In this document: positions 1 to 5,178 of the stretch, in pieces
How the letters are laid out: each line of letters starts with the position of its first letter
Numbering within the stretch: the first letter of the stretch is position 1
Source of the DNA: Lachnospiraceae bacterium
GTDB taxonomy: Bacteria > Bacillota > Clostridia > Lachnospirales > Lachnospiraceae
DNA: 5,330 bases
Direction: 5' to 3'
NCBI GenBank assembly: GCA_014804565.1
Contig: JAAUZN010000029.1
Coordinates: 1 to 5,330 of the forward strand
Notes under the pieces: generated by a model
Database searches by the model: none
What the model was told of the DNA's origin: nothing
Seen by the model: only the letters and a program-made list of their open reading frames with translations
Position numbers and translations under genes: made by a program

Positions 1-1474
1 AATCAAAATCATTAAAATCGGAATGCCCATAGGAGCGGCGCGTCTGTTTACGTTTAATACGATTCTTTCTGCGTCTTGCCGTCCTTCCATTGGCAATAAT
101 GGCATGCACCATAAATATAGCAATGGCAATGGCGGCAAAGATCAAAATGCCAAGCAATACCTTTTTAATATTGATAAAGATGGTATCCTGCTCCGCCTCC
201 GGTTCAGACTCCGCGCTCGTCTTTTCCACACTCACATCTGTGGAGGTCATGTTGGTATCAAATTCGTAGGTCGAAGCATTATCGGTAATAAGATTCAGAT
301 AAGCATCCCCCACATATATGTCATGATAAGAATATGCAATCCCCGCAACACGGTTCTCGTCCGATACGCTGTAATCGATGTCTGAGTCGAGATCCTGAAA
401 AGATACGGTGTTAGGAATTATGACATAACTGTCAGTATCTATAGAAAGAATCGGCTCGGAACTGCCGAATACATCGTTTCCAATCTTAAAAAATCCTGTA
501 GATTCGATATTATATTTCTTTTCATTTTCCGAGATGTTCAGCACCTGGAAATTATGAAAACCATAATCGAAAAGCTCTACAGTATCGGTAAACTGATCCG
601 GGGATTCTTCCTTAAAGACAACACAGATAAGACGCATACCGTTTTGTTCCGCACAGGTCACAAGAGTCTGTCGGGAATCATCCGTGTATCCGGTCTTACC
701 GCCCAGAATGCCGTCGTAGGAGATTTCTCCGTTGACCAATCTGTGCTTATTGCTTTTTACGAAATCATCAGGCTGAGTTGCGGTAGCCTCAAAATGATAG
801 CTTGCTGTGTTGCTGATCTTACAGAGCATTTCGTTTTTAAAAAAAAGGCTGGAAATCAGGGCAAGATCATAGACGCTGGTGTAGTGCTCCGAATCATGAA
901 GCCCGTTGGGATTCGTAAAATGAGTGTCTGTACAGCCGATCTCCGCCGCCCGCTCGTTCATCAGAGTTACAAAATCCTCGATAGAACCGGAAACATATTC
1001 GCCGACTGCATTGGCGGTTTCATTGGCGGATGCCACCATGATACCGTAGAGACATTCTTCCAGAGAAAGGGATTCTCCCTCATCCATACCCATATTAGAA
1101 CCGTCGTAGGGCACACTAAAAACAGCCTCATGACTGAATTTCACCATGTCATCCAGATTACCGTTTTCCATGGCGAGAAGACAGGTCATGATCTTAGTGG
1201 TGCTGGCAGGATAAAGCCGCTCATGAATATTTTTAGAATAGAGGATAACGCCCGTGTTGGCGTCCATCAGGATGGCTGCCTGTGCACTTATCTGAGGGCC
1301 GGTTGGCCAGTTGTCGATCTCATTTGACTGAATGGGGAGCGCCTTGCGGGCTTCTGCCTCCTCCTGCAATTCCTCTAAAGTGGCCTGAACAGGAAAACTT
1401 TGTGTCCAGAAGCCGACGAGAAACAGGGAGAGTGCGAGAAGCAGGACGGCACGCCGTTTTATTTTTAAAAGCAT
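1..1474 (-). CDS. D-alanyl-D-alanine carboxypeptidase (PBP5/DacF-like, peptidase S11), 3' end beyond window
   Basis: This serine-type DD-carboxypeptidase removes the terminal D-Ala of peptidoglycan pentapeptides outside the cell membrane. I translated 491 codons from the ATG at 1474-1472 without a stop; the gene continues past base 1. The start is supported by an AAAGG-type ribosome site just upstream and by a signal peptide: KIKRR, a hydrophobic core to about residue 22, and likely cleavage after VQA (residue 31). All three penicillin-binding motifs are present: S91-T-T-K94 (S91 is the nucleophile), S149-A-N151 and K260-T-G262. Residues about 60-295 are the catalytic domain and about 300-405 a beta-rich C-terminal domain. 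An acidic linker (about 415-430) leads to a membrane helix at about 437-461 and a very basic tail (RRRKNRIKRK). Classical PBP5 proteins are about 400 residues and end in an amphipathic helix, so this longer, truly membrane-spanning form differs. The family is certain; the exact paralogue (dacA, dacF or dacB) is not. Confidence 0.95.
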   Translation of the reverse strand, partial: MLLKIKRRAVLLLALSLFLVGFWTQSFPVQATLEELQEEAEARKALPIQSNEIDNWPTGPQISAQAAILMDANTGVILYSKNIHERLYPASTTKIMTCLLAMENGNLDDMVKFSHEAVFSVPYDGSNMGMDEGESLSLEECLYGIMVASANETANAVGEYVSGSIEDFVTLMNERAAEIGCTDTHFTNPNGLHDSEHYTSVYDLALISSLFFKNEMLCKISNTASYHFEATATQPDDFVKSNKHRLVNGEISYDGILGGKTGYTDDSRQTLVTCAEQNGMRLICVVFKEESPDQFTDTVELFDYGFHNFQVLNISENEKKYNIESTGFFKIGNDVFGSSEPILSIDTDSYVIIPNTVSFQDLDSDIDYSVSDENRVAGIAYSYHDIYVGDAYLNLITDNASTYEFDTNMTSTDVSVEKTSAESEPEAEQDTIFINIKKVLLGILIFAAIAIAIFMVHAIIANGRTARRRKNRIKRKQTRRSYGHSDFNDFD

Positions 1475-1540
1475 ATAACTACCTTTCTATGATTACAAGT
1501 ATATGTGAAAGTCGATCACTCTATGAGTTTGTCCTTTAAC

Positions 1541-1575
1541 ATCATACACTATTTGAAAGAAAAACTGTAGTGTAT
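1541..1575. promoter_or_regulatory. Inverted repeat and weak minus-strand -10 in the carboxypeptidase/trmB divergent spacer
   Basis: A perfect 8-bp inverted repeat, ATACACTA (1544-1551) and TAGTGTAT (1568-1575), has arms separated by 16 bases. On the minus strand, TATGAT (1546-1541) could be the -10 of the carboxypeptidase promoter, but no good -35 lies upstream of it. The right arm abuts the trmB -35. The placement suits an operator between divergent promoters. A chance repeat in A/T-rich DNA is also possible. Confidence 0.3.
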
Positions 1576-1603
1576 TCACAAAAAATACAAATTGATGTAA
1601 AAT
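1575..1603 (+). promoter_or_regulatory. Predicted sigma-A promoter for trmB-trx
   Basis: The -35 TTCACA (1575-1580) and -10 TAAAAT (1598-1603) are separated by exactly 17 bases, in an A/T-rich stretch. Transcription would start near 1610, about 25 bases before the trmB start codon. Each hexamer has one or two mismatches to consensus. Confidence 0.6.
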
Positions 1604-1635
1604 AAAGCCAACATAAAAAAAGGATTTTACGATAA

Positions 1636-2274
1636 ATGAGACTACGAAACGTAACAGGATCCCGTGAAGTGATTGCAGCCAGCGATCTGGTGGTGCATGA
1701 ACCGCAGGCATATCGGGGAAAATGGCACGAAATATTTGGGAATCATAATCCCATCCGTCTGGAGATCGGCATGGGAAAGGGCCGCTTTATCATGGATCTG
1801 GCAAGAAAAAATCCGGATATCAACTATGTGGGAATCGAAAAATATTCCAGCGTACTGATCCGAGGTATTCAGAAACTTGAGGCAGATCCTTTGCCCAATC
1901 TTTATTTTATCCGTATGGAGGCGGAGGAGATCACAGCGGTTTTCGCGGCGGGCGAAGTGGATCGCATATATCTGAACTTTTCGGATCCCTGGCCGAAGGA
2001 TCGGCACGCAAAGCGCAGACTTCCCTCCCGTGAATTTTTGCAGCGGTATGATGAGATACTAATACCGGAAGGTGTGATCGAGTTTAAGACGGACAATCAC
2101 GAGCTCTTTCAGTTTGCACTGGAAGAGCTGGAACCGGCGGGATGGCATCTGGAGCAGATGACGGAAGATCTTCACCATGATGCACAGATGATGCAGGAAA
2201 ATATCATGACGGAGTATGAGGAGCGGTTTTCTAAAAAAGGAAACCCTATCTATAAATATGTGATCGCAAGATAA
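1636..2274 (+). CDS. trmB: tRNA (guanine-N7-)-methyltransferase TrmB
   Basis: This SAM-dependent enzyme makes 7-methylguanosine at position 46 in the variable loop of tRNAs, in the cytoplasm. The 212-residue length is normal for the family. Family motifs appear in order: N-terminal MRLRNV; the SAM-binding loop EIGMGKGRF (43-51); the acidic residue E68 after strand 2 (VGIEKY); the signature NFSDPWPKDRHAKRR (114-128); FKTDN (150-154); and the C-terminal TEYEERF (192-198). AGGA at 1621-1624 is 11 bases before the ATG, a somewhat long spacing. A thioredoxin gene follows after 31 bases on the same strand with no terminator between, so the two are probably co-transcribed from the promoter at 1575. 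CCG proline codons are common here (for example residues 23, 60, 144 and 167), which are the codons read by the nearby tRNA-Pro(CGG). Confidence 0.97.
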   Translation: MRLRNVTGSREVIAASDLVVHEPQAYRGKWHEIFGNHNPIRLEIGMGKGRFIMDLARKNPDINYVGIEKYSSVLIRGIQKLEADPLPNLYFIRMEAEEITAVFAAGEVDRIYLNFSDPWPKDRHAKRRLPSREFLQRYDEILIPEGVIEFKTDNHELFQFALEELEPAGWHLEQMTEDLHHDAQMMQENIMTEYEERFSKKGNPIYKYVIAR

Positions 2275-2305
2275 AATTAAAATAAAAAGAAATGGAGGAC
2301 ATGCT

Positions 2306-2623
2306 ATGGAATACACATTTACAACCGAAAATTTTGAGAGTGAGGTACTGCAGTCGGAAGTTCCGGTGCTGGTAGATTTTTATGCACAGTGGTGTAATCC
2401 CTGTAAGATGATGGCGCCGATCCTGGAGGAGCTTGCTGAAAAGTATGACGGCAAAGTAAAGATCGGAAAGTGCGATATTGACGAGGAGGACGGCCTTGCC
2501 AGAAAATATCGTGTTATGAATATCCCCAATATGAAGATTTTTGTAAAAGGGGAGGTCGCGGGAACTGTTGTAGGAGCCGTGGAGAAAGAAGAGCTGGAGG
2601 AAGAGATTCAGAAGGTGCTGTAA
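2306..2623 (+). CDS. Thioredoxin with WCNPC active site
   Basis: A 105-residue single-domain thioredoxin, the standard length, for cytoplasmic disulfide reduction. Residues 20-28 (PVLVDFYAQ) are the central strand with the buried acid D24. The redox motif is W29-C30-N31-P32-C33-K34, and the cis-proline is P74 in NIPN. Two positions differ from the classical form: the first residue between the cysteines is Asn rather than Gly (WCGPC), and IPN replaces IPT beside the cis-proline. A third cysteine, C56, lies in strand 3. The ATG at 2306 has GGAGGA (2294-2299) 6 bases upstream; an ATG at 2301 is out of frame. It follows trmB closely and is followed by a strong terminator, so it is the last gene of the unit. 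It could be the main housekeeping trxA or a secondary thioredoxin; the active-site variation makes the second plausible. The thioredoxin fold is certain. Confidence 0.94.
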   Translation: MEYTFTTENFESEVLQSEVPVLVDFYAQWCNPCKMMAPILEELAEKYDGKVKIGKCDIDEEDGLARKYRVMNIPNMKIFVKGEVAGTVVGAVEKEELEEEIQKVL

Positions 2624-2634
2624 TCTGTAAAAAT

Positions 2635-2661
2635 AAAAACACCGCTTTTGCGGTGTTTTTT
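2635..2661. terminator. Bidirectional Rho-independent terminator between thioredoxin and tRNA-Pro
   Basis: Left arm AAAAACACCGC (2635-2645), loop TTTT, and right arm GCGGTGTTTTT (2650-2660) pair perfectly over 11 bp. A further T follows on the plus strand. The minus strand also leaves a T-rich tail (TTTTTATTTTT). It therefore can end both the trmB-thioredoxin transcript and the convergent tRNA transcript. Confidence 0.92.
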
Positions 2662-2669
2662 GTAAATAG

Positions 2670-2743
2670 TCGAAGCGACAGGATTTGAACCTGCGACCTC
2701 TGCGTCCCGAACGCAGCGCTCTACCAAACTGAGCCACGCTTCG
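2670..2743 (-). tRNA. tRNA-Pro (anticodon CGG)
   Basis: The minus strand folds as a complete cloverleaf of 74 bases including the discriminator. The acceptor stem is CGAAGCG/CGCTTCG (2743-2737 with 2677-2671). The D stem is GCTC/GAGC, with GG in the loop. The anticodon stem is CTGCG/CGCAG with loop TTCGGGA, giving anticodon CGG, which reads CCG (proline). The T arm is GCAGG-TTCAAAT-CCTGT with one G-T pair. G37 next to the anticodon and the C1-G72 pair are both typical of bacterial tRNA-Pro. The 3' CCA is not encoded: the bases after the acceptor stem are A then CTA, so A (2670) is the discriminator and CCA must be added by the nucleotidyltransferase. It is a lone tRNA gene with its own promoter and a shared terminator. 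Confidence 0.97.
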
Positions 2744-2758
2744 ATTTGAACAACTATG

Positions 2759-2788
2759 ATAATACAACACTTTTGATAGAGTTGTCAA
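2759..2788 (-). promoter_or_regulatory. Strong promoter for tRNA-Pro
   Basis: On the minus strand the -35 is a perfect TTGACA (2788-2783) and the -10 is TATTAT (2764-2759), with 18 bases between. Transcription would start near 2752, leaving a leader of only about 8-9 bases before the mature tRNA 5' end at 2743, as expected for a stable-RNA gene. Confidence 0.8.
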
Positions 2789-2800
2789 TGTTTCTATGCA
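2773..2800 (+). promoter_or_regulatory. Weak candidate promoter for the first AraC-family gene
   Basis: TTGATA (2773-2778) and TATGCA (2795-2800) are separated by 16 bases on the plus strand and overlap the tRNA promoter on the other strand. If used, transcription would start about 55 bases before the ATG at 2862. The -10 is poor, so this is only the best candidate I found. Confidence 0.3.
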
Positions 2801-2861
2801 GTATCTTTGAAAAAGTTTTGCGACAAGGAACCTTTTGCAGACAGAAACAGAGGATATTTGA

Positions 2862-3719
2862 ATGGATATACACGCGCTCAAAATTCCATGTAACGCTATG
2901 CCTTTTATTTGTGAGGCAGACTACAGTGTTACGCTGGGACAGATGATTCATGCGGATCGGATTGCGCCCTTTCATGTAGCAATCTATTTATTGCGGGGCT
3001 CCATGGAGATCATAGAGGATGGCATTTGTCACAGACTTTTGCCACATCAGCTCTTTTTCTTAAAAAGTGGTGTGCATCACTGGGGAGAGAAGCCTTTCGA
3101 AGAGGGATCCGCCTGGTATTATGCTCATTTTTACTGTCCGGAGCCGGAACCGCAGATGCAGAAGCTTCCCGGGAATGTTTATCACGATTCAAAACTCACC
3201 CTGGATTTGCACGATAACGAAAAATATCTCATTCTCCCCAAGCTGACGGACTGTGATCCGACGAGTCGGATTCAGCGAAATTTTGAACAATTGATAGAGG
3301 CACATAGTTATGGAAATATTCCTCAGGCATCCGTCAGATTATGGCAGATATTTCTGGAATGTGTGAAAAATGTTTCAGAAGAATATGTGGGAAATGTCTA
3401 TGTGAGAAAGCTTCAGGAGTATATTCGCTCCCATTATATAACTGGTTTTACTGCGGAGGAGATTGAAGCAGCCTGCGGTCTGTCCTATAAATATGCGGGA
3501 ACGCTCTTTAAGGAGACGACAGGGCAAACCATTCGGGAATATCAGCGGACACTGCGCATCCGCCGGGCAAAGCAATTATTGGAGGAGACGGATACTTCGG
3601 TTACGGAGATTGCACAGATGACAGGTTTTTCCGATGTATTTTATTTCAGTAAGGTGTTTCGCACAGAACAGGGATGTTCTCCCAGCGAGTACCGCAGGAC
3701 GTATATTCCGGGAATCTAA
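2862..3719 (+). CDS. AraC-family transcriptional regulator (cupin sensor, first copy)
   Basis: A 285-residue AraC/XylS-type regulator. Residues about 15-95 form the N-terminal cupin-like sensor, with the family pattern GxMEIIEDG (46-54), LLPHQLFFLKSG (59-70) and a paired histidine H72-H73. The C-terminal DNA-binding domain (about 182-280) has two helix-turn-helix units: the first at about 197-217 (TAEEIEAACGLSYKYAGTLF), the second at about 246-267 (SVTEIAQMTGFSDVFYFSKVF), ending in the signature GCSPSEYRR (271-279). The ATG at 2862 is set by AGAGGA (2849-2854) 7 bases upstream. The gene diverges from the tRNA and converges on the small gene at 3735. No target or ligand can be read from the sequence. 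Proteins of this build usually activate nearby sugar-use genes, but no catabolic gene directly adjoins this one. Confidence 0.93.
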   Translation: MDIHALKIPCNAMPFICEADYSVTLGQMIHADRIAPFHVAIYLLRGSMEIIEDGICHRLLPHQLFFLKSGVHHWGEKPFEEGSAWYYAHFYCPEPEPQMQKLPGNVYHDSKLTLDLHDNEKYLILPKLTDCDPTSRIQRNFEQLIEAHSYGNIPQASVRLWQIFLECVKNVSEEYVGNVYVRKLQEYIRSHYITGFTAEEIEAACGLSYKYAGTLFKETTGQTIREYQRTLRIRRAKQLLEETDTSVTEIAQMTGFSDVFYFSKVFRTEQGCSPSEYRRTYIPGI

Positions 3720-3745
3720 AAAATACGGGAGCTTTTAAGCTCCCG
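3717..3745 (-). terminator. Terminator of the small HPr-like gene, overlapping both neighbouring stop codons
   Basis: A perfect 20-bp palindrome at 3726-3745 (CGGGAGCTT, TT, AAGCTCCCG) gives at least a 7-bp GC-rich stem with a six-base loop. On the minus strand it is followed by TATTTTTTA, a proper U-tract. On the plus strand no T-run follows, so it should act mainly on minus-strand transcripts. The stop codon of the minus-strand gene (3737-3735) lies in the loop, and the U-tract covers the complement of the AraC stop codon (3717-3719). Confidence 0.75.
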
Positions 3746-3977
3746 CGCCCATGATATATGACATAAAATCGTAGCTGTCCTGCACATCCGTCAGGAAAAG
3801 ATCCAGCCAAAGCTCATTTGGATTGATCATGTAAAGCATCTGTAAGGCATCCTTGTTTTGTTTCAGATCGCACATCGTTTGATTGGGAAGTCCCAGATAT
3901 ACACGGCCCCGGCATTTCTCCACCATGTTAATGAAATTTTCCACTTTTCCGATTTTTCTGATATTTACATTATACAT
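3735..3977 (-). CDS. Small HPr-like protein lacking the phosphorylatable histidine
   Basis: An 80-residue, probably cytoplasmic protein with no signal peptide or membrane segment. The ATG at 3977-3975 follows a good ribosome site (AAGGGAG, with AGGA nearer the ATG). The predicted order resembles the phosphotransferase carrier HPr: strand (YNVNIRKI, 2-9), helix (VENFINMVEKC, 12-22), strand (RVYLGLP, 25-31), strand (TMCDLK, 34-39), helix (KDALQMLYM, 42-50), strand (ELWLDLFL, 55-62), helix (DVQDSYDFMSYI, 64-75). Length also fits HPr (about 85-90). The region where HPr carries its active-site His reads RKIGKVENF, the protein has no histidine anywhere, and the regulatory Ser46 region reads KDALQM with no serine. 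It therefore cannot work as a normal phosphocarrier. A role as a regulatory or degenerate HPr relative is an inference; the fold assignment rests on pattern and length only. Confidence 0.72.
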   Translation of the reverse strand: MYNVNIRKIGKVENFINMVEKCRGRVYLGLPNQTMCDLKQNKDALQMLYMINPNELWLDLFLTDVQDSYDFMSYIMGAGA

Positions 3978-4023
3978 ATATTCCTCTCCCTTCTTAAAAA
4001 TTGAACTTATTATAATGGTTTTG

Positions 4024-4049
4024 CTTCCTCTTTTCTTTTTCCTTACCTT
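4024..4049. other. Pyrimidine-rich tract in the divergent spacer
   Basis: Positions 4024-4044 are an unbroken run of C and T on the plus strand, continuing to 4049 with a single A at 4045. The minus strand is correspondingly purine-only. If the HPr-like gene is transcribed from the upstream extended -10, this becomes a purine-rich stretch of its 5' leader. No start codon follows it in a position suggesting a leader peptide. Confidence 0.6.
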
Positions 4050-4067
4050 GTGATATGATTATATCAC
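4050..4067. promoter_or_regulatory. Palindrome carrying extended -10 elements on both strands
   Basis: GTGATAT (4050-4056) and ATATCAC (4061-4067) form a perfect 7-bp inverted repeat around GATT. On the plus strand it contains TGATATGAT (4051-4059), on the minus strand TGATATAAT (4066-4058). Both fit the extended -10 pattern TGn-TATnAT, pointing at the second AraC gene and at the HPr-like gene respectively. Matching -35 boxes are weak on both strands, as is usual with extended -10 promoters. It could be a shared promoter-operator; a second minus-strand TATAAT (4014-4009) is an alternative for the HPr-like gene. Confidence 0.5.
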
Positions 4068-4117
4068 CATTAAAAATAATAATGTTAGTATTAAATAGGC
4101 AATATATATGATTATAT
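4053..4117 (+). repeat. Pair of identical 12-bp elements ATATGATTATAT, 53 bp apart
   Basis: ATATGATTATAT occurs at 4053-4064 and again at 4106-4117, in the same orientation. Each copy is itself a short dyad (ATAT-GATT-ATAT). The start-to-start distance of 53 bp is close to five turns of B-DNA, so both copies would face the same side of the helix. The second copy contains TATGAT (4107-4112), which with TTAGTA (4085-4090, 16-base spacing) is another weak promoter candidate for the downstream AraC gene. Confidence 0.5.
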
Positions 4118-4169
4118 TTCCAAAAATGAATTTAAGTGGATGAAAATGCAATTCGAGAAATGGGACGGG

Positions 4170-4176
4170 AAAGGAG
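4170..4176 (+). promoter_or_regulatory. Ribosome binding site that fixes the second AraC start at 4185
   Basis: AAAGGAG ends 8 bases before the ATG at 4185. The longer in-frame ATG at 4140 has only AAGTGG directly touching it, which leaves no usable spacing. The 15 extra residues it would add are hydrophilic and do not resemble the family start, so 4185 is preferred. Confidence 0.85.
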
Positions 4177-4184
4177 AGCAGGAT

Positions 4185-5072
4185 ATGATACAGCAATGTA
4201 GTGTACAGACAAATATGCAGGGGGAAGAACTGCGGGAGCACGGAACAAATTTGTTTCCTGTGGCTTGTTATTTTGATCAGCTTCCCCATGATGATATTCC
4301 CTGGCATTGGCATAATGAACTGGAATTTGGTCTGGTGGCGAAGGGCTCTGTGGTGGTGGAGACAGCTGTTGCTGAATATACGCTTCAGGAGGGCGAAGGG
4401 TTCTTTGTCAATAGCAATGTACTTCATACCGCTTTTTCTCCGGACAATGTTCTTGGCGAATTACATTCTGTGGTATGTCATCCGCGGGCGATCAGCGGCA
4501 GTACGGACAATATTATCTGGCAGAAATATTTAAAGCCCTTGATGGAGAATCAATCCTGCACCGGTTTTCATTTGAGAGCAGGGGTGGATTGGCAGAAGAG
4601 GGTTTTAGACTGTCTGTCTTCTCTGTGGCGGGAGGCTGAACAGGAGCCTTATGGTTATGAAATAAGAATCCGCAATGAATTGTCTACGATCATGTCGCTG
4701 CTTTCAGAATATCAGCCGGTTATAAATAAAAAAACTTATGGCAAGGCACAGCGGGACAATGCCCGGATTAAAGAGATGCTGACTTATATTCAGACTAACT
4801 ATGATAAGGAATTGACAATTGAGAATATCGCCTCCGCCTGTGCCATCAGCACAAGTGAGTGTATTCGCTGTTTTCGCGCCACAATCAATACAACGCCGAT
4901 CGCTTACCTGAAATCCTACCGCCTCCAGCAGGCGGCCCTGAAACTGCAGCTTACTACAGATAAGGTATCTGCCATTGCAGAAAACTGTGGTTTTCAGGAA
5001 ATGAGTTATTTTGCCAAATCCTTCCGTGAAGCTTACGGCTGCACGCCGTCGGAGTACAGAAGCGGAAAATAA
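4185..5072 (+). CDS. AraC-family regulator with intact cupin metal-site pattern (second copy), likely controls the GH127 gene
   Basis: A 295-residue AraC/XylS-type activator when started at 4185. The N-terminal cupin carries a textbook motif 1: H41-W-H43, E47 and G54, in the spacing HxH-x3-E-x6-G. Motif 2 follows with GEGFFVNSNVLH (70-81), ending in H81. These residues form the metal or sugar pocket in cupins. Residues about 192-295 are the DNA-binding domain: first helix-turn-helix about 210-231 (TIENIASACAISTSECIRCF), second about 260-282 (VSAIAENCGFQEMSYFAKSF), then the signature GCTPSEYR (285-292). It shares its build with the AraC protein at 2862 but is clearly diverged. A GH127-type gene starts 106 bases downstream on the same strand with no hairpin between, which suggests that this regulator senses an arabinose-type sugar and activates that gene. 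This role is inferred from position only. Confidence 0.94.
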   Translation: MIQQCSVQTNMQGEELREHGTNLFPVACYFDQLPHDDIPWHWHNELEFGLVAKGSVVVETAVAEYTLQEGEGFFVNSNVLHTAFSPDNVLGELHSVVCHPRAISGSTDNIIWQKYLKPLMENQSCTGFHLRAGVDWQKRVLDCLSSLWREAEQEPYGYEIRIRNELSTIMSLLSEYQPVINKKTYGKAQRDNARIKEMLTYIQTNYDKELTIENIASACAISTSECIRCFRATINTTPIAYLKSYRLQQAALKLQLTTDKVSAIAENCGFQEMSYFAKSFREAYGCTPSEYRSGK

Positions 5073-5097
5073 TACAAATAAAACAGAAAATAATCTA

Positions 5098-5126
5098 TTT
5101 ATATGCCGTATCTCCCAGAATATAAT
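5098..5126 (+). promoter_or_regulatory. Predicted promoter for the GH127-type gene
   Basis: TTTATA (5098-5103) and a perfect TATAAT (5121-5126) are separated by 17 bases; transcription would begin near 5133 and leave a leader of about 46 bases. The imperfect -35 suits a promoter that needs an activator such as the AraC protein just upstream. A small dyad, AATAT (5119-5123) and ATATT (5129-5133), overlaps the -10. Confidence 0.6.
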
Positions 5127-5178
5127 ACATATTAGTAGTACAAGGAAACGGGTAATATTTAAATTTGGAGGAGAAGAT

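Noticed and set aside
554..1327. A 257-codon plus-strand open frame
   Set aside because: It is antisense to the carboxypeptidase gene, whose active-site motifs and signal peptide are unmistakable. Its product shows no recognisable domain.
2822..2840. Imperfect inverted repeat around AAGGAACCTT upstream of the first AraC gene
   Set aside because: Only 4 bp pair around the centre and the flanks do not match in register. There is no U-tract, and chance is sufficient explanation.
2246..2881. A 211-codon minus-strand open frame across the tRNA region
   Set aside because: It translates the tRNA-Pro itself (giving the familiar SVAQFGRALRSG-type artefact peptide), the terminator and the antisense of the thioredoxin gene. 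It has no ribosome site.
4140..4184. Upstream in-frame start for the second AraC gene
   Set aside because: There is no usable ribosome site at 4140, while AAAGGAG is ideally spaced before 4185.
3978..4184. Riboswitch, CRISPR array or mobile-element ends in the divergent spacer
   Set aside because: No conserved aptamer-like stems, no regularly spaced repeats with unique spacers, and no transposase or terminal inverted repeats with target duplication are present here or elsewhere in the window.
5141..5155. Possible catabolite-control (CcpA cre) site near AGGAAACGGGTAAT in the GH127 leader
   Set aside because: Only the central AAnCG core fits. At least four of the other consensus positions mismatch, including the whole right end.
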